DNA from: Folioceros fuciformis | Taxonomy: Eukaryota > Anthocerotophyta > Anthocerotopsida > Anthocerotales | Assembly (NCBI GenBank): GCA_049999805.1 | Contig: JBNGIO010006005.1 | Span: forward strand, 1-47,690 | DNA: 47,690 nucleotides | Direction of reading: 5' to 3' | In this document: positions 33,801-45,370 of the stretch, piece by piece | Numbering within the stretch: the stretch's first letter is position 1 | Layout: each line of letters starts with the position of its first letter | Notes under the pieces: model-generated | Told to the model about the DNA's origin: nothing | Seen by the model: only the letters and a program-made list of their open reading frames with translations | Databases searched by the model: none | Translations under genes and position numbers: made by a program

Positions 33801-36445
33801 TGTAACTTTCTTGCACTGGCTGCCACTCGCACCCACCACGCTTATGCCCCCACGGTCCACGGAACGCCGTCGCAGGCCCAGGCTACGCCAGTCCTGGCCA
33901 GCCCAGGCACCCCGGACTCCATTATATCGTAATAATGTAGCTCGCACCGGACAAAGCACCACCTGCTATGTGTACAGCCCTGTACTACTAGAGAGCAAAA
34001 ACAATTTGAGACTCTATATCTGTTGCCATGGAAATGATGGCAATGGTGGCTCAGTGAAGTCTGGTGGACGCCACTGAATGCCATCCTTTCTTTTTTTTGG
34101 TTACAGGCAAAGCTACGGTATTGAGTCCCGACTAGTCAGTCATACATAACCGTTATGAGGTGCCAGGGAGAGAGAGAGAGAGGCAGGTAGGCAGGCAGGC
34201 TGGCAGGCAAGCATCCATAGCCGGATCACGATCCCACTGTTGACTTCCTGCCTACCTACCTACGCAATGGAGGGGGCAGGCTGCCTCTGTCTGCCCCTCA
34301 TCATCATCATGAGCCAGTGGAGCTGAGTAGCTTGGCTGGCCTTCTGGAAATGGAATTCTCACAATTTCTTGCACAGGAGCTTTCAAAGGACCCTTCCTTG
34401 CTCACACATGATATTTACGCCCTGGACACCAAACAATGGCGGTCAAAGGGATGGCATTGCTACCAAATCCAACAACAGTATGGCATCTTCGCTCATTCTT
34501 TGCTGTCTGCAGTTTCATTCGAATGTGTGCATGCCAATCACCATCACCTCGCCCTAGATTCCCACTCACTTGCTGCCCTTCTGCTGCTGTGTCTGATGTC
34601 ACCCCCGCACCGGCTTATCCTTCACAGCCTTGACATCTTCATCTCAATATCAATAAAGTATTCCTCTTCCTTGGTTTCTGCCCTCTTTCCACGCCCGCTC
34701 CCTTCACTTTCTCTTGACTCCCTTTTGCCCGTCACGCGGGGCCCCGGAGCAGGCGGAGGGCAGGGGCCAACTGTTGTGGGGCAGCATTTGTTGCATGGGG
34801 AATGGATCCAAAAGGAAAGCAAACGGCAAGGGACGGGAAGGGGGAAGAGGAAATATTTGCAATTGCCACAACACTATTTCACACCGCTCACTTGCTGGCC
34901 AGCTACCTTCATCGGAGGCCAGAAAATGCCACGATATGAAGCTCTACAGTAGCCACAACAGTACCGCACTGGTACCACCAACACTACACTACTACAGCTC
35001 TCACACCTAGCACTCCTTTTCTACCCTGCCCCGCGCATGTCTGCTCTGTTCTGCACTGCACTTCTCTCGTCTGGTCTGGTCTGAGCCCTCCTCGGGAAAG
35101 GCAGCACTACCGCCGCTTCATTCTTTCGCTCTTCTAGACACCGCACCACCCACATCCGTCTTTGAGCCAGGCCTTCAGATAAGTCAACATTGCTTCGGCC
35201 CAGGCCCCACTGCCTACTTTTGGGAATGCTGCACTGCCTTGCTTCCACGGCCCACCTACATCCACAACCTGTACCGGGGGAGGGGACCGATCGCCAAGAA
35301 TCCAGAATCAGCCTGATGGGAACGTGACGCACTCGGTCAATGGTTTACTGTTCCCTCCGAGTCCTGACCCACCAACAAAGCTGCGAAATGCAAATCATCC
35401 TGCCTTCCTCGGAGAACACACCCACACAAGGACACCTCGCATGGCTTGCCGTTTGATGCACAACCCCAGAGAAAAAAAGACGAAGGTAGACCAAGTCCGA
35501 GCCCGAGCCCGAGCCCAGTAAGATCAAGCGCAAACAAGAAGGCAGAACGATTGGGAGGAAACAGTACGTGGTTGTTACGTACATACACACTGGAGCTTTT
35601 CATTGGGTCACGTGCTCAAGAGTTCTTTTCTGCTGCTTACTTGCGAGCCCGATGCGGCTGGCCGCTGGGCCGTGCACAGTGGAATACACACATTGCAAAC
35701 ATACAAACAGTGTGCAGATATATATGTACACACCCACCCAACTACAGGCTCGCCTCCGGCAGGACAATCTGGCCTGTAAGTGCGCCAGGATACGACAAAT
35801 GGGGGCCTGACCTGCCTTTGTCGTCACTACAACCCATAGTCTATGCTCTTGTCGTTGCCCCTGGCTTGCTTGCCACCCCGGAGTCCCTGGACCTTGCTTG
35901 TTTGTACAGCCACATCAGGTGCTCACCGCGGGATCCACTCTAACGCATCGCATCCACATCGCATGGGCTCTACCTGCACTACTTGTCCGGAAGCCAGCAA
36001 ACCGTTGCTTCCTGTCGCAGCTGCCGCTGCAACAGCAACTGTAGATGGAAGACCAACTGGATCCACTGCTACCCATCACCGACAATATTGCCTCCATCTA
36101 CTACCTGGCCCTCCACACTTGCGACAGGGAATCTAACTTCCCACGCCATCTCTCCTCTCACGCATGCACCCGTCAATCGCGGCTCCAACATCTGCTAATG
36201 CTTGTGCTGCAAGGTCATGTCACATCTGCCAGAACACCACCACCACCATGACCACAGCTTTACTCAAACCATTAAAATTGTGGCTACCTGAACAAAATAT
36301 GTAGCAAAAGCCCCAGACGCTCCGTACCTGCAGGGGCACACATCTTTGAAGCCCTTGACCACAACAGTTGTTGCAGCAAAAGAGATTTCCTTCCAAGCAT
36401 CTTCACCAGATACTAACTCACTCAAACACAGGTATAGGACATGAT
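30877..36445. other. Gene-free region, low-complexity, C- and CT-rich
   Basis: About 5.6 kb with no exon, RNA gene or mobile element I can support. Open frames up to 300 codons exist on the plus strand but show no family motif and have compositions expected from simple sequence. A TGCTC/TGCCC pentamer array lies at about 33440-33511, and GGCAGGCAGGCTGGC-type repeats at about 34183-34208. The final part would include the 3' UTR of the GTPase gene. Confidence 0.5.
33440..33511. repeat. (CTCTG/CCCTG)n pentamer array
   Basis: About 14 imperfect pentamers alternating CTCTG and CCCTG. Its reverse complement resembles the purine pentamers of the 21-27 kb block. Confidence 0.8.
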
Positions 36446-38764
36446 CTACGAGACATGCAGCCCAGTACTTCTTTCAGTCACGGGAAAAGACGCTATATAT
36501 AGCACACCGACACAACAAAATCTTGCCACTATCCTCTGTTGAGCACCTTCTTTCCTGGAGGTGACCGCTGCTAAAAATATCACGCCTCTCCCATTCACCA
36601 GCCGCATTAGGGCAGCATTTAGGTCAGCCTGCAAGGAACCACGGCCCACTACATCACAACGGCGTACGATTCCCACCCACACATCTTCGATGAACACTGG
36701 ACAAAATTTGGCTTCTGAGGCAAGAAACTGAATTTACTACCTCATGAACACCACGTAGTGGTGCACCCGCTAGTCCAAAAGCAAATGCCCCTCTCTCCTC
36801 TCTTTCTTCCTCACTGCCAACCCCATAAATCTGCGTGTCATGCACGAATCACACAAACATCAGACACGGGCCAAAACCACCAGGGCCAAAACCACCAAGT
36901 CCCAAACCATTCTGATCAAAACCGACGTACTTTGAATCGCTTATCTGAACCCATGAACTCGATGAACAGTGAGCGGCAGGCACTGGTCGCAATGGTACTG
37001 TCGATCTTTCGGTGTTGATCCTCACGCAAGCTCAAGTGGTTCAAGGACTTCGTTATCTGCTCAAGCTCATAATTATCCCGACCAATGAGCACCAGACTAG
37101 TATGCGGTTGGCTCCCCCATTTTCCCCCATACACGGCCTCGACTCTCCTCTTGCCACTCCAATGAAACAAAAAGCGAGTACCCCTGTGACGGCACGACCA
37201 TTGTCATGACCCAGCTTCGCAGTGACTGTTGCACCACGGCAGGCAGTGTGAAGGAAGAGAATAACACCTGAAATCCGAAAACCAGACAAGCCCCTTTGCT
37301 CTCAAAAGGCCCCTCATTCTATGCATTTGGCCAACGACGATGTCCTGGAACTGCCCTAATGGTATTGGTATGTCGCTAGAGAACGTGGAGGAGAAAAACA
37401 TGGATGCCGCATGAGCAGGAGCACCATCTGCACACAGCAGCAAGAAACTTCACCAAAGCAACCCACCAACCAACCATCTGCGGACAAGGAGCAGACCATA
37501 GATGTGCCATTCAAACGATTCACAGTTGAACAGGCACACTGTATTCTGAACGAACATACTCACAATTGCCACTTTTTTTCAAGATGTGATGAGGCTTCTG
37601 GAGTAAGGAACGCTGTACCTCCTCGGCAACATGGCCCCGCTTTTCACCAGCTGTAAGAATTGCCGCTGAGAACGAAGGAGCCACGGCTATGGCTTCATGT
37701 GAGAGAAAGCCAGCACTGCCGTTGGACATTGTGGAAGCCAAAGGTGCTAGTGTGTCTTGCTGCTGAACGTTAATGACCAGGCTGAGAGGAACTTTACAAA
37801 ACCGACATCGGACAGCTTTAGTCCCTCCAGTTTCCTCTTCAATCCTGTCTTCTGCCACAGAGATTGCACTCAAGGATGCCAAATCACACCTGCGAGGAAA
37901 CAAACCATCATCAGGGTTGAACAGAAGCATTCCAGAAAGAACACATGCAGAAAGCCACCAAGCCCCGACTTGGTTCACAGAATGGAAAAGGTATATCACC
38001 TACTTGTTAACTAGTACCACATCAGCCACGGCTAGTTGCCTCTTTGCAACAGGCAGGTCGAGTATGCTCTCCAAAGCCTCCGCATCCACGACAGTGACTA
38101 TGATCTCCAAACGAACCCCTGCCGATTCCAGGTCTTCCGCGATCTTCTGCGGATCTGCAATACCAGATGTCTTCCACGACAAGTAGCATAACAACCTTCA
38201 GGCTTGCTACACACATATCAAAATCCTTGAAACCCCACAAGGGAGAAATAGGCACCTCTATCACAAGATAATCGAAGTTGTGTTTGCTGTTCAGAACGGA
38301 TCGAAGAACTTCTCGCATGCTTCCAGATATTGTGCAGCAAGCGCATCCTGCACGAAGGCTCCGACCATTAGCATGGCCGATAACCTTGAACCTGCCACGA
38401 GGACTGGATTCACATGAACGGCACGACAAAGGGACAAAGCAATCCAAAAGCGGGGGTGCCACTTACCACTTGCAAGTGACAGTGCCGGGAGTCCCAGAGC
38501 AGGATTTATGGAAGACTCGTCCAGCAGCAAAGAATCTATGTCCAAATCGGCAAACTCGTTCACCAGCACGGCAATTCGTAAATCACCCCGCTCGTGGAGG
38601 ATGTGATGCACCAGCGTGGTTTTACCACTTCCCAGAAATCCCGTGACCAGCGTACATCCTAAGCGGCCTCCTTCGCCTTCCCGCTTGTCGAATACCAAGT
38701 TCTCGTAAGCCAGAGACATCTGGTTACTCTCCACCAGCTGCCCCTGGACATGCCCATCGGCCAT
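36446..38764 (-). CDS. G3E/CobW-family GTPase (metallochaperone-like)
   Basis: Eight exons on the minus strand: 38467-38764, 38256-38347, 38004-38170, 37648-37889, 37268-37427, 36931-37183, 36741-36830, 36446-36628. All are GT-AG; total 495 codons (494 residues). G3E hallmarks: Walker A TGFLGSGKTTL (residues 41-51), the CxCC metal motif GCACC (Cys101, 103, 104), ETSGIADP (130-137) as switch/Walker B region and NKCD (185-188) for guanine. The CobW C-terminal domain follows: FSSDIPIPLGQFQDIV, LLRAKGLVWFSDFRGTRFLF, HWSGKRRVEAVYGG and TSLVLIGRD. After it come about 130 further residues, including FGLAGAPLRGVHE and ALMRLVNGRGVIFL. These GTPases use GTP to insert or move metal ions, zinc especially. 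No His-rich metal loop and no clear transit peptide is seen. The exon 4/5 junction is the least certain. The start faces the thylakoid-protein gene 267 bp away. Confidence 0.87.
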
Positions 38765-39031
38765 CTCAGAAATTTCAGGTTAACCTCTTCTTCCCCGCAG
38801 CACTTGCTCCGCTAATGTGTTATAACCCGAGCACGACATAGGCTGATACAGATGCGCTTGCGTTTTACCATTAGTAGCTGCTTGGTTTACGTGCTGGAGG
38901 ATGGTGGGTAGGTCGTGGCATAATCTCGACTTATGGAGAGCAGGCTTGGTGCCCATTCGTTGCATCCGTGCCACCCAGAAGCTGATCCGCATTGGAGATA
39001 CGCACTGTAGCATTTGGACGTCACCGTGGCC
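38765..39031. promoter_or_regulatory. Shared (bidirectional) promoter region
   Basis: Only 267 bp separate the ATG of the G3E GTPase (minus) from the ATG of the thylakoid-type protein (plus), so both 5' UTRs and core promoters must fit here unless distal leader exons exist. No clear TATA box is seen on either side. Confidence 0.6.
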
Positions 39032-41136
39032 ATGGCGGCCATCGCCCCTGTTGCCCAAGGAATGGGCTCCAGCATACGCAGCTGCTGCTGGGTCCCTGTG
39101 AGACCCATTCCAGGCACCAGTGCAGCGGTGTCTCCTCGCTGCGCCAGGTCCCAAAGGAGGCACACCAGAAGGCGGGGTGACAGGGTCAGGGCAGTGAATG
39201 CCCCCGAAGACTGCAACGAGGAGGACTGTGCTCCAAGTAAAGAAGTGAGTAGTGCATGGAAGCCTGTGCTGTGGCTGTGGATGCGGTCTATTGAAACTTT
39301 GTCGTAGAGGGGAGTTCAACGCCTTGAATAGTCTTACACTTACACACATTCCGTTGTGGGTCCACGACGTCATGGGTAGAATGCAATGTGTATTGCTGTA
39401 GCCCAGTTTTGAGTGGAGTGGCCTTTGATGGTGTGCTTGGCAGATCGGGAAGATCAGTCTGGATTGGGTTGCGGAAGAGAAGACAAAGGTTACAGGGACC
39501 TATCCTCCTTTGGCCAGGACAACAAAGGCGTACACCGGCTATGTGGAGAAAGACACTGCCGGTCAAACCAACGTGTACGCTGTCGAGGTGAGTTCATGAT
39601 TTCAAGCTCACATCAGTTGAAGGAACGTACGTGTGGGAAGCTCGGCTGCCGACTGGCTAACCTGCTTTACCAGCAAATGCGCGAACCTTGGGTCTCAAAT
39701 ATCTCCCCCTTGTGGTGCAGCCTACTGTCTATGTAGCCGAGAGTGCAGTGAGCTCGGGAACTGCAGGAAAGTCGGCAGACGGCAGCGAAAATACACTGGC
39801 TGTCTCCTTCGGTCTAGGCTTGATTGCAGTCGCAGGTGCAGCTGGTATTTTGATCAATCTGGGGAAGAGTGCTCCGATTCCAGGGTCTACATATTCTGGA
39901 CCACCCCTGAGCTACTACATTGAGAAGTTCAGCCCTCCAGTTGCACTTGAAGCTGCTGCCCCTGTTCTAGAAGAAGCTCCTGAACTTGCTGTACAAGATG
40001 ATGGTTACGCTGTTGGAAGCCCTGCTGATGGTCCTACTGCTGCCCCTGAAGAGGCTGTTGCCCCTGACGCAACTACTGCTGCTGAAGCCACTGCTGATGA
40101 GGCTGAAGCCACTGATGAGCCTGCCGCTCCTGAGACACTGGCCGTTGACGAGTCATCCCAGGATGCACCCGCTGCCGGCAATGACGTTGTTACAGAGGAA
40201 GCAGAAACAACGGCAGCGGAGACCACTGACGTGCAGTCCAGTGCTGATGTGGAGACTCTGACAGAGGAGCCCGCCAGCGAGGTCTCCCAAGAGGAGGCCG
40301 TCCCAGTTGCCGCCACAGCCCCTGAGGAAGCAGAGGCCGGGGTAGAGGCTGAAGCGGAGGGAGAGGCACCGGCACCGGCACCGGCATCTACAGATGCAGT
40401 CTCTGAGAAGGCAGAAACAGAGACTGAGTTATCAGCAGACACTGTGTCTGGGGAGGCCTCGACCGATGCAGCCTCCGAGACGGCAGAAGCAGAGACCGTG
40501 TTGTCGGCCGACGCAGTCTCTGAGGAGGCAGGGGCAGAGGCAGAGTTATCTTCTAACACAGTCTTTGAAGAGGCTTCGGCAGAGGCAGAGTTATCTTCTA
40601 ACACAGTCTTTGAAGAGGCTTCGGCAGAGGCAGAGTTATCTTCCAACACAGTCTTTGAAGAGGCTTCGGCAGAGGCTGTCTCTGAGACGGCAGAAGCAGA
40701 GTTACCTGCAGACACAGGCTCTGAAGAAGTTTCGGCAGAGGCTGTCTCTGAGACGGCAGAAGCAGAGTTACCTGCAGACACAGGCTCTGAAGAAGCTTCG
40801 GCAGAGGCTGTCTCTGAGACGGCAGAAGCAGAGAGACCTGCAGACACAGGCTCTGAAGAAGCGTCAGTAGAGGCAGTCTCTCTGGAGGCAGAAGCGGAGG
40901 CTGAGTCCTTTGCAGACACAGGTTCTGGAGCAGCCTCTGCAGACGCAGTCTCTGAGAAGGCAGAATTAGAGGCAGACTCATCGGCTGACACAGTCTCTGG
41001 TGAGGCCTTGGCAGGGGCAGCGTCTGAGATGGCAGAAGCAGAGACAGAGCCATCGGCAGACAGTGTCTCTGGGGAAGCCTCGGCAGACGCAGTCTTTGAA
41101 GAGGCAGAAGCAGAGGCTGGCACAGTCTCTGGCTGA
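39032..41136 (+). CDS. Plastid/thylakoid-type single-span protein with acidic repeat tail (MPH1-like)
   Basis: Exons 39032-39244, 39444-39587 and 39721-41136 give 591 codons (590 residues); the ATG sits in CCATGGCGG. Residues 1 to about 60 are Ser/Arg/Ala-rich with few acids, like a chloroplast transit peptide. A conserved block follows (YTGYVEKDTAGQTNVYAVE, then PTVYVAESAVSSGTAG), one membrane segment at about 145-168 (AVSFGLGLIAVAGAAGILIN) and YSGPPLSYYIEKFSPP. I associate this core with the green-lineage thylakoid protein MPH1 (maintenance of photosystem II under high light), from memory of the family and not certain. The remaining 400 residues are Ala/Glu/Ser-rich, strongly acidic and built of degenerate repeats, with three 15-residue and three 22-residue near-perfect units. 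That tail is much longer than the core and probably disordered. Confidence 0.75.
40534..40866 (+). repeat. Coding minisatellites: 3 x 45 bp then 3 x 66 bp
   Basis: Units 40534-40578, 40579-40623 and 40624-40668 (45 bp, AEAELSSNTVFEEAS) are followed by 40669-40734, 40735-40800 and 40801-40866 (66 bp, beginning AEAVSETAEAE). All are multiples of three and keep frame. Copies differ by only a few bases, so the expansion is recent. Confidence 0.9.
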
Positions 41137-42120
41137 GGCCTCTGCAGGCGCAATCGCGGAGACTGTAGACGCAGGGGCAGAGTTATCCGTAGGAATGCCT
41201 TTGAGGAGGCATGGGTATAGGCACCTGTAGAAGTGCCTCAGCAGATGGGTCTCAGGAGTCGCCACCATTCATGTGTTTGTAACATGCCTGGCCTCACGCA
41301 GGTCATTGTACACTCGTCAATTTTTCTGGCACTGGAGATATCACCAGCAAGCGGGGTTCTTCGTGCTCCTCTCCTCCCCAGAAACTTGGGTGCCAATGCT
41401 GGCTCGTTTCCACGTATCAACTCTCTGGAAAGAGAGAGACTCTCCCTCCTGCGCTCGAAATTAGTCTTAGTTGCCCACCAAGAAACTTGGGTATCGTAAT
41501 CACTCAAGATAAATAGTAGTCACCCACAGCCCCATACTCCTTAGGGCAGGCGATGTCGTAGAGCTTCTTGGATAACGCACCGGGCAGGCGATGTCGTAGA
41601 GCTTCTTGGATAACGCACCATCGATGACATGCCATCACAGCTAGGGTAGGCATGTGCCTTTGCTATCAACCTATTATACATCTTACCACTATATATTATA
41701 TCATTATTATTATTATTGAAAAAAAATAGAAAGTTCTATATATTACAATCAACCTATTATACATCTTATCACTATATATTATTATTATTATTAAAATAGA
41801 TAAAAAATCCTATCTACTCCAAAGATTGGAGGAAAAACGCATTGGTCAACCCTATATATTATTATGTAACTATTAAGACCTTAAGGATTTAATTGCACTT
41901 AAATTACATCAAGTTATATATTTATAATTATATATTTAAAAAATTATAGTATATATTTGGAATACCAATAGAGACATACAATACCTAATTAGGTTTTTGT
42001 TTTTTCAACCATATGTTGTGCACGAATATTCTAGCGTATTTGTCGCATTCATATGGGTTTTAGGGTTCCATGTCACATTAGTCCTTCAACTTATTTTTTT
42101 AACTTTTGTGGACCGATTAG
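41137..42120. other. 3' flank and AT-rich spacer
   Basis: After the stop codon the sequence holds the 3' UTR, then the 38-bp duplication, then strongly AT-rich DNA from about 41640. Two diverged copies of an approximately 35-bp segment lie at about 41665 and 41748 (period 83 bp). No gene is visible. Confidence 0.5.
41544..41619. repeat. Exact 38-bp tandem duplication
   Basis: 41544-41581 and 41582-41619 are identical. It lies at the boundary between the gene flank and the AT-rich DNA. Confidence 0.9.
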
Positions 42121-42142
42121 GAACAACCTCTTCAACCAGGCC

Positions 42143-42980
42143 GTCATGGCGCTCACATGGCACAGCATGCAAAGGCAAAAGGAGAAGCTATTGAAGGCAA
42201 GGCTAGAGGAAGTTGAAGGCAGAAACAAGGCAGCAAAGGACCGCAAGCAGGTAAGCGAGGAGTTGCTGGGTAAAGTATAGGAGGAGTTGAAGGTGGTGGC
42301 GAAACAATAGGAAGCCTTGGTGAATCAAGTAAAGACAGCTCATGCCACAATCGAGGAGCTTCAAAATGAAATCTCCTGAGTCCAAGAGCCAGTAGCAGCA
42401 TTGGAGAAAGTCAACGGTTGCTGAAATTGGCCACGGTTGCTGAAACAAGAACTGACATAGTTCGTCCGGCCACCGTAGTAGAAGGAGGGACGGGGGTAGT
42501 AGAACCAACCACCAACAAAGTTATGGCAGAGGAGTATGTAATACCCCTGGAATGCAGGAGGCAGTCATCCAAGGACTATCAACGAGAGGAGTGGGTAAGG
42601 ACCTCTTTAGTAGGGTGCCACATTGTGTTGCAACGTAGGGATGAGGATACCCATGTCCTTGGCTTCCAATTGTATGGTGAGCGGGTGCTCACTCTAAATG
42701 TGTATGTGGTGGTTGGAACAGGAGGGGCAGTAACTATTGGTTGCACATTTTAACAGCCACGGGTTATTACCAATGGTTCTTCCGAATGGGTGCTGGGGCA
42801 TATCCCTCACATGTGAGACTTGAGGAGATGATGGAGGAGGAGGTGCGAGCTAGGGTGGAAGACCACACAGTGTGGTTGTCCAATAAGGAAGAGCCAAGAG
42901 GGGGTTCTAGAAGAGGAGAGGGAGTCGTGGATAGTGAGAGTGAAGTGGAGGTGTTATGGGAAGATCTCCCAGATGAGTAA
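42143..42980 (+). pseudogene. Decayed coding remnant, possibly retroelement-derived
   Basis: A frame starting MALTWHSMQRQKEKLLKARL reads as charged coiled-coil-like sequence to about 42420 but is broken by four stops (TAG, TAG, TGA, TGA). Other open pieces follow: 42418-42753 (QREEWVRTSLVGCHIV) and about 42753-42980, acidic, ending VEVLWEDLPDE. I recognise no domain. The pattern of short open pieces in AT-rich DNA, with a gypsy-type primer site downstream, suggests transposon-derived sequence. Confidence 0.3.
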
Positions 42981-44170
42981 AGGGGCAGAAGGGCCAGGGG
43001 AATTCCAAAGGACCAAAGGCCTAGGCGGCTGCAGAGGAGACGGGCACTCTAGACTAGGAGTCACACTAGGTCAGATTTTTAAAGGATAGCAAGCTAATGA
43101 ATTTTGAACCAAAGATTGTTGATCTTAGAGGCGTGCCAAGAATATATAATTATTTCTTAAGACTTTGAAAGGCTATGGCAGTAATGGTATCCAAGGCCGG
43201 ATGTATAAGAGACATGGTTACGTCTCTCCCTTTAAACAATTTCAGGTGTGAGCTTCCGTGTGCTGAATTCGTGCGCTCTGGGTTGGAGACATCCAATCGA
43301 TGGAGGCCTGATTCAGCATGTTGTCATCTCATCACAAGAGGACCAGGAAGATCCCTGGGTGGGCGAGAGATGTGTGACCAAGCTCCGCATCTGGGGTGGC
43401 AAGTGGAAGGGGTGCTCTGCACCTGTGAGGAAGAAAACTTTCTGCAGAAAGTCAGGGTGGGAACGCGAGTTTCGTGAAACCCCTGGAAAGCCGAGAGGGA
43501 GCGCAAGTTTCGCGAAACTCTTATACAGCCGTCTAGTTGTGGATTTTCCCTTCCTTACTCCACTATCTAACCAAGTTATGTTTAATCTCTGCGAGGGGTC
43601 TATGTGGCCCAAGGAGGAGTATTGATTGAGGATTTGGTGTGTGAGAAATGTGAGTGTTTGAAATTGTGAAGCACTAAAGAAGATTAGAGGTAGATTTTGT
43701 GGAGCATCAGTGATGCAGTGAAGCGCTGCGGTATGGTTGGCCCTAATCTCTAGCTACCAACAAGATCTGGATGTAAAATAACTTGAGAATGGCTTGGTGT
43801 GCATGAGAATCAGTCTGCACATGCCATAGCTCCTTAATAGGCATGGCCAGAAACCTCACATCCTCCATGCGTCGTGACACGCGTGTGCGCCAATGACTGG
43901 GTCCCGCCACAATGGCGGAATCCACTAACGCAGTGGCTGAATCCGCTACCGCGATGATGGAACTGCCTCCGGTGGCAGAGTTAGGAACAACGGTGGTGAG
44001 CTTAGGCACGATGGGGGAGTACGTCTGGGTAGGAACTAACTGTAGAGAGTCTAGAAGTCAAAATTAGAACAACTTGACAAAACCCATTCCTTTGGTATCG
44101 AATCCTAGGACTATAACGACATAGAGGGTGAATGTGGGCCTCATTGTGTTCTTAAGCACAGAATTTCACT
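42981..44170. other. Unassigned region, possibly LTR of a degraded gypsy element
   Basis: No gene is supported. It lies immediately upstream of a tRNA-Asp-type primer-binding site, so its distal part could be a 5' LTR ending near 44173 (TTTCACTCCA). A 14-bp palindrome AGTTTCGCGAAACT is at 43506-43519 with a one-base variant at 43468-43481. No second LTR copy was seen in the window. Confidence 0.3.
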
Positions 44171-44176
44171 CCATAT

Positions 44177-44196
44177 TTGTGTCGTTGCCGGGGAAT
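44177..44196 (+). promoter_or_regulatory. Candidate tRNA-Asp-type primer-binding site (Ty3/gypsy)
   Basis: TTGTGTCGTTGCCGGGGA matches the plant gypsy/Athila primer site TGGCGCCGTTGCCGGGGA at 15 of 18 positions, the mismatches being two C-to-T and one G-to-T. Confidence 0.5.
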
Positions 44197-44272
44197 GAAC
44201 AACTGTCAGGGGTGTAGGAAGGTCTAAGCATAGCTTGTGTGTCTAGGCTTGAGTGTGTTTAGTTTGGTAAAT

Positions 44273-45370
44273 GGATGCTACGAGTTGAGCCGGAGGAGTT
44301 GGAGTCAAGTCATGAAGAGCAGCCCCTAGTGAAGCAACAACGCCAAGCAGTGGAGAGGTTGCAAAGGGCTGCAGACCGAGAGCTAAGAAAGGCCCAATCG
44401 AAATACGCACTTGCTGGAAGGGGAAGGGGAGTAAGGAATCAACCAGAGGTTGGGGGTCCAATCTTGTTGGGTTAAAATCCTCAATCTCTAGTCTTGGACG
44501 ACATACCATGGCCAAGGAACCTTGAGCCAACCTTGTCTTCTGATCTTTCTCTTAGGAGTGTGCAGGCAGCTGTAGCCCACCCAACTCTTGTAGGCAACGT
44601 TGTTGGATCAACCACGGTAGTTATGTCCACCACAGTGCTAGTGGCAGTCACCACCAAGCAACCCTACCCATTGTATGGAGAGAAGAAGGGGTATGAGGAT
44701 TCTAACTAGTTTGTTGAGTGTTTTGAGCAACTAACGATTGAAAACCAAGAGGCGGGAGATGCCAAATTGTCTTCAGTCACTCTATTGATCAAAGCAAAAA
44801 AAATCTACCAAGTCCCTGTCGTCCGATGATTTCAAGGGGAGTTTTGATACCCACGACCTTCCATACATTACCGCTCATGATGCAGTTCGGGATGTCATGT
44901 TCTCAATGGGAGTGGAGTGTGGGTTTCTTCCGTGTAGGGAGTGTCCATATACTTTGCACAACAGGGTTTCACTTAGAGACGATCGTTTTTACACTAGGGT
45001 TTAGGGTTTGTGTTGTTGATGTGGTTGTTACGGATCCCATTAGGAAATTGATTTGCGAGCATGTCATCATCAACCCCCGTAGATAGGTGGCAAAGGGTTG
45101 TACAAGCACCAAAGTCCATAAGTATTCTCCTCTACCAGACCGGCATATTTTCATTCTCCTTGTTCTTAAGACTCATGGAGCAATGGGCAAGAACTTTTCA
45201 AGGTTCATCAAGGAGTACACAAAGGTTTATTAGAGTAATAAGAATGGTATTCTCCCTCTTTCCTTGGTGGTGGCCTTCTTTCGTCATCGCGTATCCATTG
45301 CTTTGCAAAGAGTATAGGCTAACGTGGTTTTTAAAACAACAACACGTGCAGGTCAAACGGCTTTTTTTGA
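44273..45370 (+). pseudogene. Degraded gypsy-like gag remnant
   Basis: Open pieces follow the primer site in different frames. 44275-44475 is basic and coiled-coil-like. From 44494 a frame reads PYPLYGEKKGYEDSN, a TAG at 44707, then FVECFEQLTIENQEAGDAKL, the general pattern of a gypsy gag core. Further fragments with repeated stops and frame changes extend to about 45370. No reverse transcriptase or integrase is seen. The identification rests on the primer site and weak gag resemblance. Confidence 0.35.

Noticed and set aside
34317-34952. 211-codon plus-strand frame
   Set aside because: Looks like translated non-coding sequence with abrupt composition changes; no domain or homologue comes to mind.
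38348-38466. Unspliced reading through GTPase intron 1
   Set aside because: The frame stays open for a while but destroys the conserved CxCC motif; splicing restores GCACCTIS.
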